A DNA stretch of 64,000 bases. Origin: Hirudinaria manillensis (taxonomy: Eukaryota; Annelida; Clitellata; Hirudinida; Hirudinidae). The notes beneath the pieces were generated by a model. It was not told the DNA's origin. It was given only the letters and a program-made list of their open reading frames with translations, and ran no database searches. The stretch lies in assembly GCA_034509925.1 (NCBI GenBank), contig CM067527.1, forward strand, positions 4,832,501 to 4,896,500. The letters run 5' to 3'. Made by a program: the position numbers and the translations under genes. Below, one piece after another: positions 1 through 12,865 of the stretch; position 1 is the stretch's first letter; each line of letters opens with the position of its first letter.

Positions 1-129
1 CAAGAAATAGGGTCCGGGTAGGGTCTGGGTGGGGTTAGGTTAGGGGGAGAGTGGGCTGGTTACTAAAGACCCCTGCCTGTGAGTTGTCCTTTGCCTGTCA
101 CTTATCCAACGTTGCATAGAAATACTAAC

Positions 130-3100
130 CAACAACTGCTGCCTGGCAATGAAAACGTTGGGCATGGTTCCATTGATGTAGATGGCATTCTTCCTCTTCC
201 CCAGAGCTTGGAAAGTCCCGGTCGGAGCGAGGGTCGCGTGGTTCGGAAGGAATTGGTCGGGGACGTGAATCGTGGTGCCGGTCCACTGCATGATCCGATT
301 CAGGTGAATTCCTCCGCCTGAGGATAAGGCAGCCTGATGCTGAGCTGACAGGTCCATTACTAAGCTGACCCCATAAGCTACCTGCAAGGAGATTTTGGTT
401 TGAATAATTTCTTAAGTCCATTTTTGTTTATTTAGCAACAATTCAAATTCGATCAATCATTCATTCACTCATTCACTCAATCACTGATTCACTCATTCAT
501 CCACTCATTCGTTCGTTCGTTCATTCATTCATTCATTCATTGCAGCACGTCTCCATATCAGTACCAAAGCATTAATGATGAACAAAAAAAAAACCTTTCT
601 TATCCCAGCCTCTCCATTAATAAATCAAACCATGGCAATCTAGATTCTGACTCAACGTAAACCCACCCGCAGAGCTTGGTAGAACCACGTCCGCCCGAGG
701 AAATAAGTTAAAACTCTTAGAATTCCATTCCATGTTTTCAAAAGAAAAACAAGCGAAGGAAAGAAAGGAAAGTCGAATGAACGAAAGCAGACCCCCGATC
801 TCCCGGTCAGGTGTTCGAAGACCACGTCGGCAGCTTTCGTGGCCGACTCCGAGTTGTAAACGGAAGTCCTGATGTGGATGGTCATCAGGTACGACTGGAC
901 CGTGTGGGGCTTCACCGAGATTCCGACGCCGTACTTCTGTTGGACGCTTTCGACCAATCCGAGGAGTTCCACGTTCAACTGGCCTGGGCACAAGACGGGC
1001 ACGTCGAAAGCTATGACCAGTGGTAGGAGTTCCTGGGGAGAAATTCATTTACTTGCGTTCATTCTTTGTTTTTTATTATATTTATATTTATATTTTCATC
1101 TTCATTTTTTTTTTACATTGTTCGTTATTCAGAGAACTAGATAAGCTGATTTTTGCTTTTTGCATAATAGATTTAAATTGATTATCCTTAACACAACGAT
1201 CCATTGCATCCAACTGATTACGTACTAATTAATTAATTAACTACTGACATTTAATTTAAAATGCCACTTTCAACAGCAACATCAAAACATGATCGGACTG
1301 AGGTCAGCTGTTGACCTCATCAAATAATAAACGAAAAGAATGACGTGGCCAATCATCATCACTCCAAGTCTTAGAAGAGAATTAATCTAAAAATAGCTCT
1401 CTCTCCCCTCCCCTATGACGCATTGTTTCCATGGCAAAGTACACAGGAGATTTCAAAACTATCGAATGAAGCAGACGGACAACGAGCAGAACTTACTCAG
1501 AATTTCATCTTCAAAAGAAAAGCCGGTTAAAAGTTAATTTATAATGATTAAAAGTGAAACAGTGACTTGCAGAAATATTTTATTTATTTTTATAAATCTT
1601 TATTGGAGAGCATAACCATCCATCATACTTCCCTTCCCTTAAAGAATCAATCTTACCTGGTGTGTTCAATAATTTAATTTAAGTATTTTCAGGGTAGTAT
1701 TTGTTATTATTAATAATAAAGTCTGACAGATGATCACTTAATCTGTCGATGCAATTAGCCACGACGTTCACAAATTGCTTTGAGAAACAAAGTCAAGGTA
1801 ACCAGGGATGATGAAGACAAAGGAAGAAGGAAGCTGAAGGAAATGAATGAATCTCCTCCCATCACCACTTTTGTAACTGTTCTCGGTAAGCAACATCAGA
1901 GCAAAACATGTTATTTATCTGCGTTTACAAGCACGACCGATGATATTGATACGAACTAGTACTGATACAAACTGGTACTGATACAAACTGGTACTGATAC
2001 AAACTGGTACTGATTCAAACTGGTACTGGTACAAAGAAATCCAAGAGCAATAAAACTCTTCTAAAGATGGCCTTCATTCAGTGGCTAAGCAGATGCTTCT
2101 ATTTAATTTATGCAACTGTTGAAATAAGAAAATTCAACACCAGCTAAATTCACAGAAAAACGTCACACGATTTGAGTAAAGTACTTAAATTGTAAATGAT
2201 AAGAATTGTTGAAACTTATCACTCCTCGGTCCGAGCAAAAAGGAAGTTTTTGCTTTACCAAAGCACGAAGCATGGAAACATTGCAACTCATCCATGATGT
2301 AAATTTTTAAACGATTTAAGCAATTTACAATAATTTGCAAATTAAAATTATTCTTATGTAAATACACACATTAGTTACACTTATACATTCACAAATATGC
2401 ATCTTTATCAACTTATCAGAGTCATGCAAAGTATATTAATAACAAAAAAAAATAATAATAATAAAATACTAATCGCTGATCCGGTTTCAAAAACTCACTC
2501 TAATTTTCATCCTGGCAATTTCCACTGCCGGAAAGAGGCCTGCCACTGAGACCTGGAATAAACAGGCAAACGTCAGTCCACGTTGGCCAATAGTGGATTA
2601 AGAGAGCAGAGTTAAATGCTTGTTAAATGTTTGTTAATCTAAAGTCGTTATCTTGTTATTTCACGAGAAAGTGCCTGGACCAAGGACCAATGGATTGTTA
2701 CGATAATTGTTTATGCAGTTTAAATAATGCACTCCATGATGCAATGAAAGAATCAGTAAGGACTTTGTAATCTTCATCCTCGCACATAAAAAGAAAAAAT
2801 TTGCATTTCAGGTTTTGCACCATAAAGTGTAAAGGTGATGATTCTAAGATAAATTCCTAAGTTCTACCTGACTGCTCTTTTCTGCAGTGTTGTTGTTGTT
2901 CCTGTTGGAATCGGGGAAGTGGATGTGACAGGCAGTTTCCATCATGACCTTCTTTATGTTGTTTCCGCCCTTCCCTATGACGTGAGAGTGTTCCGTGTGG
3001 GACACGTTCATCTTGAGGGTTACTCTCAAACTCTGTCGTGACGAATCGAAAACATTGACGTTAGCAGAGGCTGCTGTGGAGTTAAATGAAAGCCTGCGTT

Positions 3101-6100
3101 TCGGAGAAAGCATGCCAGACCAATTAAGATTCCGAAACAATTACGTGCAGGTTGAAGGCAAATCAATTAAAAGTATAACTGGTGACAACAGAATGTCTAT
3201 GAATCATCGGTGAGTTCCAAGATCACTGATGCTGTCCATAGTTGCTGAACTTATGCCTCTTATGATTTGATGACGCTTGTAGAGTTGATGTCTCTGAGAC
3301 AAGGGAAAATATCTGCGTTTATAGATTGATACGACAAGCGCGGATATGCGTGCAAAGTAGCAACGATAATGGTGATGACGATCGTGAAGAGAAGTGGTTA
3401 CAGAAGTAGTTACAGATCGTGGTTACAGATCGTGAAAATACTTCTTCAGCATCTACTTGTCATTGCGATTGTCAGATCAACTGCTTCGATGAGGGCAGGA
3501 GAACATAAAAGAAGCCTAACTATTTCTATTATATGCCAGTGATTTGGAGAATATTAATATTATAATTAATATTACGCAACAAATTTAATATTTGGTTATG
3601 TCGTCTGCTAACAGTTATCAACAATGTTTTTGTTAAAACTAACTCGTAACAGTCAGTAACCATTCTCCAAAAAAAATAAATAAACTGAAATAAATGAACC
3701 TATTTAAAGAATTAAAAGATGCATGTTTTTACAGAATTTAAAAAAAAACGAAAACTTGAATCAAAACAAATGCCAACAAATATAAATTTAATTGAGATAT
3801 AAAAAAAAGATATTTTTTAATAAAATAATAAAATATTTTAATTCCATTGAATTATAATGCCCTGATAAGAATTTAAAAAAAACAACTAATAAATTGGTGG
3901 AAGCTAGAGGGAGATTGAAGTAGCTATCGGAGCCTGAAACTTTTTAAACAGAAAGGAGCCTGAATAAAATCATTTTCAATTTGAACGAAAGAAAAAAATC
4001 TAATCAAGCAGGAGTCTTATCAATGGTAAACTTATCAGAATTCATTGAATGCAGAGATAAGGAGTTGAACCTTTGTTGTGAGGTTGGAGAGAATTTTGTT
4101 CTTGGCATCGGCCACACATCCCTTCTTTCCTGACACTTTCACATAAGGATCTGAAGTATAAAGGATTTGATGATGACGATGATGATGACGACGACGACGA
4201 TGATGATGACGACGACTATGATCATCACCATCATCATCATTGACATTCCCCGTTATTGTAGGCCAATAATTAAACGTGAGTCACACAAATCTGTCAGAAA
4301 TCACAAAAGATAAAGATGAACGGTTTTGTTTTATCCACTGATATGCACTCAGTATTCAAAACGTATAGAGATGCAATCGATAAATTGTACGTTTTGAGTG
4401 CCTGTCAGAAAACATGAAATGGCAAATATTTATCACATTTTCAATGCAAAAACATAAAGGGACCATTAAATTTCATTTGCTTAAAATGTCCTAAAATTGA
4501 AATATTTCTTACAAAAAACTATCTCATCAATCCCTCACTGGAGCAATATTTTATGTTGTCAACAGAATCAAATGCAGGCAAAGAAAAATGTCCCAAAGAA
4601 ATGCATCCACACAATATATTCAATATTTTCACAAATATAAAAGTATCTACACATCATTCAAATTTTTGGACTTCAAAAAGAATAATACAAAGGAAATTAA
4701 TCAAGTTTAAATGAGTCTTTTGGATGGACAGAACACTTTGAATCCTTTAAGCATTAGGGAACCTGACAGTCAGACATAAGTACAAAACATGTGCAATGGT
4801 AGGTAGGTGTGTTGGTACTGTGCAGTGAGACATTTTTAATCAATCTCACAAAAAAATATAATTACAGTTTCTAATTATCAGGTTGAGCTCACTCACAGGT
4901 CCTTATTAGAAAGAAAATATCAGGGTATCTCACTGACCCTGGATATCAACTCTCTGGTGCACTTAAGAGATTGGAAAGGATTTAATTATTTTAAATTATT
5001 TTTCAAAAGTTAATATATTATGGAACTTATTAAAACAACTTAAAGAATCATGCATTAATGAGAGACATTCATTAAAAAACAATGGCAGATATTTAATAAT
5101 AACAAATTATAACCGTTTTACATTTGTTAGTCATTTTGAAGAAAGGTTTGACCTCAGAAATCTCTTGAAGCAATTTCATTGATAAGAATCAAATATTGCT
5201 CAGGAAGATAAGAATGATTCTGGTACGAATTGTTTTGTTGTTTTTTTTTTCTCATTTTGTGTGAACAGCTGCCCCAGTTAAACTGGTAATTAAAACGATA
5301 AGCATTTTCAAAGGCAACAATAAGCAACGTGAAGCACAACTCCACACTATGAAAGTCCTTAAAGTCACTCTTATTGAAAGCACATGTGGTTTGAAGTTCA
5401 TAGATGCTGGAAATGTATTGTAAACATAGTTGCAAAAAGAAAATTCAACTTTGAGAATGAAATCTTTCCATGACAACATTTCTACTTGATTCCATATTAG
5501 AAGAAATTAAATCTTGATTTTAGAAAATTTAATACAAAATTGCATAATTACATCAAATTATATAAAAAAACTTTTATTTCAAATCATCACATTAAAAATT
5601 GCTCAGACAAATGTCCTACTTATTTGATTGTGACCAAGATTCCTGGCAGCATCCATTCAAATAATTTTACAATAAATGCTCTTGAATGGATCTTAAGCAG
5701 TGGGAAATTACAAAAAGAAATATATGGAATATTGGATGTTGGTTGTGACCTAAACTCCCTGTCCATACTGTGTAAAGAAACAGAATGAGAACTAAAACAT
5801 AATGCAACTTATGATGGTGTTTGACTTTCAGGCAATGGACTCAAATTGAACTGCTTCAAACTATTAATTTTGGCCTAAGAGATTCATAGTATTGTACCCT
5901 TGCATGTTTTTACATGTTCTCAGTCACATGGTTCAGTCATTGCTGTGTGGCTGTTCATACTTTAAAAACAAAAGTCATAACCCCATACATTATAGAACTA
6001 ATGTTCTCATTAACCCTATGGAACTCTAAACAAGGGGCCAAACAGATTAAGAGTTAAAACTATTACTTCTTAAAATGGCAGCAACACTCCCTAACTTAAT

Positions 6101-7884
6101 CTCAATGAGAGCTATTACAATTTTATTTATTTATTTATTTATTCAAACTGAAGGGCCCATAGGACCACTAACACAGTTTTCGATTTCCAATTCGAGCAAG
6201 GACAAATTGCAATGACAGTATGCTCAACTGTTTTCATTAATGGCACAATTAAATAAAACACTTTGTCAAAACTTTTCTTCTGAAGAGGTCAGAACATCTT
6301 TGAATATTAATGGCTTCGATTAACTCATTAAACCATTATATTTCCAACACGAGCCTTAAAATAAGTAATTGGCAAAAATCAGCAAGGATTGTCTGCTAAA
6401 CTATTTTTAGTGACAAAAATTTAAGTCATCACCACAAAATCTTGGAAGTGATAGCTGATTTGATATCATCATTCACCTGATTACTTTGCTCACCAACTAC
6501 AAAAACATGATAAAATATTTCAGTCTTAATGTAAAACCAAAAGAATAACTTAATAAAACTCAATAAAACATAATCTAGAAATTACTAAGAATGACACATG
6601 CCTAGTCAAAACTGGTATCAGCCCACAATTGCTTTTGAATAGATCAATTGCGTTCTAAGGTGTTCCATGGTACGCAAATATTACTGTTTATCCCATAAAG
6701 TTGAGCATTTTTAGTGAATTGACTTATTTTATGAAAAACACCAACAGTTGCCCATTGTTTTACTGCCAATACCTCTTCGTTTTTCCATCTTATGAGGCGC
6801 CAGTGATTCAACATCTTATGTAATCAAAGTAACTAATCTCAGAATTATTGCTCCCAGTCATATATTGTTGCGTGGCCATGATAAGCTGACTCTAAATTTA
6901 AAAACATCTAATCTTATCACTGATTAGTCTTCATTGCCAGTTCAATTAATTTTTTTCCAGAGAGTTATATCAATGTAATAAACTTTTTGACATGATGTCT
7001 CAATCAGATGGATATTTAAGCTTAAAAACACAAAGTTCAAAAGCACAAAATTTCTAAAATAAGTTCAAAATCAGGAATGAATATTCATATAATACAAAAA
7101 ACATTTGTGGAAAAAAAGTTTAAAAACATAGAAATGTAAATATCTATGCTCAAAAAATATTTATAGGATAAGATACACAAAAGTCAAGAGAATCTCTAAA
7201 GCATTTAAGTAAATTATATTATATTATAGTGGAATATATATTATAAATGAGTAATTGATGTTAATCCAACCTTTTTTAGACTTTGCTCCTATTTTTAGTT
7301 TGGAAGGCCATGCTATGTACACATCAGAATCTTTCATAATCTTCAAAAAACATGATTGATTGATTTCATTTCTCCCTATGAATAGCTGCCTAATTTTCAC
7401 AAGAATCTATGAATTTATTGCAGTTTCTGCAAGTTACTTGTTAATAAACATTAATATGAGATATGCTTTGTGAAACTTAAACAATATCAACCTTGGAAAA
7501 AAATTCTTCTGCACAGAGGCCATTTTCATCAGCTGCATTAAATAAAGATAAGGGCTTGTAATGAAAAATAATCTGCATTTGAAAGTATAATAATTATAAA
7601 AAAGAAAGCCGAGTAATCTTAAACAAATAAATTAATTAATTAATTCTAATTATTACAAGTAGAAACAAAAATACCAGACCTCGTATTAGTTCCTCTAACT
7701 TCCTCCTATCCACTCTGAATCTTTCTTCAATAAAATCAGGATCGAAATCTTGTTTAACTCGTTCCTCGTCTATTGATCCATTAACATCATCGCTAACAAC
7801 TCCTGTACCCATTATTTCTTTACTATCAACATTTGTTGTAGAGTCAATTAATAAATTTCTATCGCAACTTTCCTCCGACGACAT
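130..7884 (-). CDS. BICC1: Bicaudal-C RNA-binding protein, N-terminal two-thirds (partial, 3' end beyond left edge)
   Basis: KH-domain translational regulator of maternal mRNAs and cilia/Wnt patterning. Eight exons are supported on the minus strand: 7884-7680, 7532-7492, 7340-7271, 4150-4071, 3032-2868, 2552-2499, 1032-793 and 381-130. All junction phases agree and give 369 codons. The start ATG at 7884 is directly preceded by an in-frame TAA. Family landmarks in order: ERFRVDRRKLEELIR, EEFFSK, IAWPSKLKIGAKSKK, DPYVKVSGKKG, then the diagnostic block VSHTEHSHVIGKGGNNIKK with CHIHFPDSNRN, then VSVAGLFPAVEIARMKIR, ELLPLVIAFDVPVL and EHLTG, and finally a KH-like exon with TGTTIHVPD and IYINGT. 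In that last exon the usual GxxG loop (GRNG in vertebrates) aligns with SGGG. The remaining C-terminus, including the expected SAM domain, lies outside the window. Introns are large, 2.9 kb between 4150 and 7271. Family assignment is firm; borders are by eye. Confidence 0.93.
460..541. repeat. Degenerate (ATTC/CATT)n tetranucleotide repeat
   Basis: Runs of ATTCATTC with ACTC, GTTC and similar variants inside a BICC1 intron. Ordinary decaying microsatellite. Confidence 0.85.
1945..2024. repeat. Five tandem copies of a 16-bp unit
   Basis: The unit ACTGATACAAACTGGT is repeated; the first copy has three differences (ATTGATACGAACTAGT), copies two to four are identical and copy five has one change (GATT for GATA). 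It lies in the BICC1 intron between 1032 and 2499. No function is apparent. Confidence 0.9.
4168..4245. repeat. Imperfect GAT/GAC repeat followed by ATC repeat
   Basis: GATGATGACGATGATG-type repeat then CATCACCATCATC, so the tract can fold back on itself. It sits just upstream (minus sense) of the BICC1 exon at 4071-4150. Similar tracts recur across the window. Confidence 0.85.
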
Positions 7885-9536
7885 TTAGCCGGATGGTCGT
7901 TTTAAGACTATGAACTTAATACCTTTTTTTATTAGATTTGTTAGACTGCAACGAAATGTCTGCCTCACGAGGATGAGTTGGTCATATCCGAACAAAACCA
8001 CGGCGAAAACTCTTAAATATCGGTGCCATCTCACAACTATTTATTTACTCTGCCGAACGGGTCCCGCTAATCCACTCTCCTTTTGAAAGGCTGAGATAGT
8101 TCTCCATTATAAGGTCTTGCTGCGGCGATTCTTGGCATCGTAACTATGAATAATAAATTAAATAACATCCTCATAGGAGAGCATCATCATTTGGTCCCGA
8201 ATTAATGCAATTTCCAAAATAAATTGTTCCAATATCACCATACCGTGACTACACTATAACCCCCGCCTCAACTCTTAGGAACTGAATAACAATCATCTGT
8301 TTATAACGTATACCTTAATGTTTGTTACTCAGTGCTTTTGATTGCTATTGACACAAAATACGCATAAAAGTATAATAATTGACTTTCGTAAAAAATTGCA
8401 ATGAAAGCAATTATTGGTAATGCCCTGACAAACCAATGCTTGGTTTCGTTTGGAGACAAGTAGCATGTGAATTGCTTTCATTGGTTGTGCTCACTCACTG
8501 GAAATATTGAACCTATGTGACTTTTGGAAAGGTTGTCCTACAGGAAGGTAGTTTGCTTTACGTACTTTAAGAAGTATTCCGCGACGTGCAGTGGCAGTGA
8601 CTACTCCTTTGTCACTTTATGTTTAGGGCAAGGGATGACTTGTGAACACTCTTATCGTAGTTTCTTTCTCTGTTAGAGAGGAAGCTTGATCTTTCTTGCC
8701 TTATTGTGACCTTCAACCTCTACGGTTGGGACTTTTGTGGTTCATTACTCCTAGCAGTTTACAAGCCCGTGGTCTCCGTGGTCATGACCCTTAAGTGTTG
8801 AGTAAATACCGTCGTTCTTACAAAAACAAGGTTATACATTTTGAAACTTAAGTCAAATGCAAAGTAATCAAAAAATAAACATAGGCTTATTAACATCTTT
8901 ATGTAACACCCACTTAAAATATTTTGGCACCTTGATAGATTTGCCATGTACAAATAAATCCAACAAGTTTTTGAAACCTCTGCGATTAATAACAGTTGTG
9001 GAAGATTTACAAAAGCTTGTTAAAATATTTTAATAAATCAAATAGCTAGCTATAGATAACCTGTTGAGCGGAAATAAGGGGCTTTACTAAATTGGGCGGT
9101 TGTTTCGTCGGTGCTGAATATCGGAAGCTTTGTTCTGTAAGCTTACAGTAGTTTTAGAACATTTGTTGGCTTGGTCGATCATTTGCCGAATATTTGTGAA
9201 TGTGACAAAGAGAGGTTTAAGCCCAGCAAAATAAAATAAGTTCGCTTTTAGACGTCAATGAACTGCAAATAAAATGCTCTAGAAATGCTATATTGGCAAT
9301 AACGTAGTTATTCATCTTTACTATTAAACGATAAATTAGTGCACATACTCGGAATGTACATTCAGATCTATATTAAATATAATGAGACATATATCAGTAT
9401 ATGAATATACGATATATACCTAAAAGAATAATGTTATAGGGAACATACTTGATGACCTCTGAATGATTATAATAATGTTAAATGTGACTGATTCAAACCT
9501 GTTTTTATTTTCAGCTTTAGATTAAAATAAACAAAC
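7885..9536. other. Divergent intergenic region between BICC1 and beta-catenin A
   Basis: About 1.65 kb separating two genes transcribed away from each other. It must hold both 5' UTRs and promoters. I see no convincing coding exon, TATA box or repeat. The intron-like TTTTTATTTTCAG at 9503-9515 just before the beta-catenin A start suggests that a 5' UTR exon lies upstream and is spliced in. Confidence 0.5.
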
Positions 9537-12500
9537 ATGTCATATTATCAGGGAAATGTCAGTTCTCAGCACTTGAATGGTTAAGTGATTTTTAATGTCT
9601 ATATTGACAAGAATCTTCATAACATTGTTGAAAAATTTCAGTTCACCCTTCATTACAAAAACCCATAAAGTTGGGCCACCCACAACAAACTTATCATGGC
9701 ATTGGAGATATACCACCGATGGATACATCACAGCAAATAATGTTGTGGCAACAAGACCAATATATGGTTGATTCTGGCATCAACTCCCGAACTACCTCCA
9801 GAGCAGCATCAATAAGAAGTGCTAAGGTTGAGTCAGATAATTATAGCATTAAATCGCAACCGATGTATGATCAAGATGGATTCTCTACGCCTTCATCTTA
9901 TGGCAAGCGAGGAAATGGTAAGTTGACTTGGTAGGTAATTATAATGGAAAGTACAAGTGGATTAGAAACCATTTTAATATAGCAGTTGAAGAATCATGCA
10001 TTCAACCCATTGACATCCACCCTCACTACCATGATGCAATGAACAAAGACATTTCATCAACTGACATGATGTCTAACCAAGGAAATCAAGTGCTGTGGGA
10101 TGCTGTTACTAACCTGATTAATTACCAGGTTGGTAATTTTAAATTGCAGCAAAACCAATTCTTTAAAAGCAATAGGATCGTCATAGACTTGAAATTGATA
10201 GAATTCACGTGCAATCATATTATTGCTAAATGTAGTTTTGATTGGAGGCTTTTGTAATAGACATTTGTTAGCTGAGAATCGTGCAATTTCAAATGAATAA
10301 TGTTACAAACAGGATGACAGTGATTTGGCTCAAGTGGCCATTCCAGAACTGGCTCAGTTATTAAGTGATGAAGATCACGTTGTGGTGAGTCAAGCATCAA
10401 CAATGGTTCAACAGCTCTCCAAAAAGGAGGCAGCAAGACTTGCAATCATCAATTCACCACAAATGATTGCATCTCTCATCCATGGTATAAACACCATGGC
10501 AGACACCGAGACGGTGACACGTATTGTCGGGACACTTCACAATCTCTCCCATCACATTCGAGGTGTCCAGACTATATACAAGGCTGGAGTAATACCTGCT
10601 CTCGTGAAATTGCTGAGGTTTTGCCTTTTTAGACATCTTTTGCTCTCGCTTTAAAGAATTTTTGTCTAGCATTGTTTAAAAATTGCAGCTCCATCGTTGA
10701 GTCGATAGTGTTTTACTCAATCACCACTCTCCATAACCTTCTCTTAAACCAAGAGGGTGCGAAGGATGCTGTCCGTAAAGAAGATGGCGTGAAGAAGATG
10801 CTCGCTCTGTTGAAGAGTGACAACGTCAAGTTTCTGGCCATCACAACGGATTGCCTGCAGCTGCTCACGATCGGACATCCGGCAAGCAAGGTCAGACATT
10901 GGCGACGGCAATAATAATTAATGATATCGAGCTTATGTTTTGTTGATTTTTTTATTTAAATTCTAGATGATTGTGTTGTCTCACAATGGTACTGCCCAAC
11001 TAGTGAAGATAATGCAGACGCATACATATGAAAAACTTTTGTGGACAACGTCTCGGGTTCTGAAAGTTCTTTCGGTTTGTCCAGATAACAAGTTGGCCAT
11101 AATTCAAGCTGGTTAGATTTGCAATACCTTGAGCATGATGCTATCGAGTAGCAATACTCCAACATATGATCATTTTGTGTTACATAAATCCACATGTTAT
11201 CCAATCAATAGGTGGAGTATCTGCATTAACCATGCATTTGCACAAGACTCCCATGATCACTCAGAACTGCCTGTGGACATTGAGAAATCTTTCTGATGTT
11301 CCAATTCCAGTTGTGAGTTTCATCCATGAATTTGAGTTTCAATGTAATTTTCTTTCATATGACTCCTAAACAACTGATGGTTGCTAATTTTCAGGATAAT
11401 ATGGTCAATCTACTGCACACCTTATTGTCACTGCTAGCCATCAACGATAAGAACGTCGTCACGTGTGCTGCAGGAATATTAGCCAATTTGACGTGCAACA
11501 ATCAGAACAACAAACTATTTCTTTTCCACAATGGTGGCATTCCAACTCTGATAAGGATTTTGTTCAATTATGGCTACAATCAGGAAATAGCAGAGCCAAC
11601 TGTTGGTTGAGAATATTTGCCATTTTCTTCAGCATTATCGTTTGATGCTTTTCAACATTCCCCATTTTTTTACTTTGCTCGGGACAGGTGTGCACTCTTC
11701 GTCACTTGACTAGTCGCCATCCGGAAGCAGAATTGGCACAGAATATGGTCAGAACGAATAACGGTATTCCGATGCTAATCAAGCTTCTGCAGCCAGAAAG
11801 CAGATGGCCCCTTATCAAAGCTGTCTTGGGTCTCATGTGGAATTTAGCCCTATCATCAGAGAACCAGGGTCCATTGAGGGATGACGGAGCAATACCAATG
11901 GTGGCAGATGTTCTTGTTAGAGCTCACCATGATATGCGGAGGGCAAGTTTATCATTTATTTGAAAACTTAATGTTTTTTGTCTAAGCATTGTTTATTCGT
12001 TTGTTTTGTTGCATTGCAGTCTCGTAATCAACCTGTTTGTGTGGATAATGAGAAAATGGAGGTGATTTTGGAAGGTGCCGCGGGTACTTTGCACATAATG
12101 GCACGAGATGCTCGGAATAGGGTCGACTTTCGGAAGTTAGGACTGGTTCCGATTTTAGTTCAGGTTAGTTTTTGGCTTTATGTTAATCTAACAGGTATGG
12201 TATGAAATTAGTTATTTTATGTTTGGTTTTTCTCTTAGTGAACAAAATAATATTGTTTTGTGATGGTTCATATTCGTTTTTTAAGCTTTTGTATTGCCCG
12301 TACGAGAACGTACAAAGAGTGGCAACCGGAGTATTGACGGAGTTGGCCTCAGAAGCCGAAGGTGTTGCCATGATCGAAAAACAGGGTGCTGTTGCCAGAT
12401 TAAGTGAACTCGTTAGATCCCATAATGAAACATTGGGTGAGTAAATTGTCTGCCAAATTTACCATCTTTGTTAAGAGATTGTAGTGATCCCAAATCGTTT

Positions 12501-12865
12501 CAGTCACGAGTGCCACCAAGTTATTATATCAGTTAAAGAGGGCTAGACAAAACGAACCCCAGCATTTCCGACAAAGGATGGCGAACGCCGACGTCAACGT
12601 GCCTGTCGGCTCTGCTCGGCCTCAAAAGCCACTGGCTACTTTGAACAACGTTAGTTGACTTGTATTTTCCAAGTAGAATTTTTTTTTGATGACTATTTTG
12701 ATTCATTTTCAGTGGAGACCAAATATGAATGAGCAAGTTGGTATGGGATCCAGTATGAGCTTCCAAAATGATCTTGATGCTGGCATACAATCCATTAATT
12801 TGGGCTATGAAAATGATTATCATCAATATGGAGGCATGTCGTTGGACCAAGAATTTACATTTTGA
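9537..12865 (+). CDS. CTNNB1: Beta-catenin/Armadillo, tandem copy A
   Basis: Wnt-pathway coactivator and cadherin adaptor. Thirteen exons: 9537-9579, 9642-9917, 9986-10128, 10313-10617, 10689-10890, 10967-11111, 11212-11312, 11395-11601, 11688-11942, 12020-12163, 12286-12436, 12504-12649, 12713-12865; 2271 nt, 756 aa. The N-terminus holds a phosphodegron-like DSGINS (about residues 58-63) followed by RTTSRAAS, so the GSK3/CK1 sites are mostly kept although one threonine is Ser and the Pro before the CK1 Ser is Ala. [14 protein letters not shown] matches the alpha-catenin-binding segment. Armadillo repeats follow: [51 protein letters not shown] and [12 protein letters not shown]. The C-terminus is short, ends QEFTF and lacks the canonical WFDTDL end. 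Intron 9 begins with GC (11943). AATAAA lies at 13229-13234. Family certain; borders by eye but frame-consistent. Confidence 0.95.

Noticed and set aside
1-50. Telomere-like GGGTTAGGTTAGGGG at the left edge
   Set aside because: Only two partial TTAGG-type units, and it lies inside a BICC1 intron with the gene continuing leftwards.
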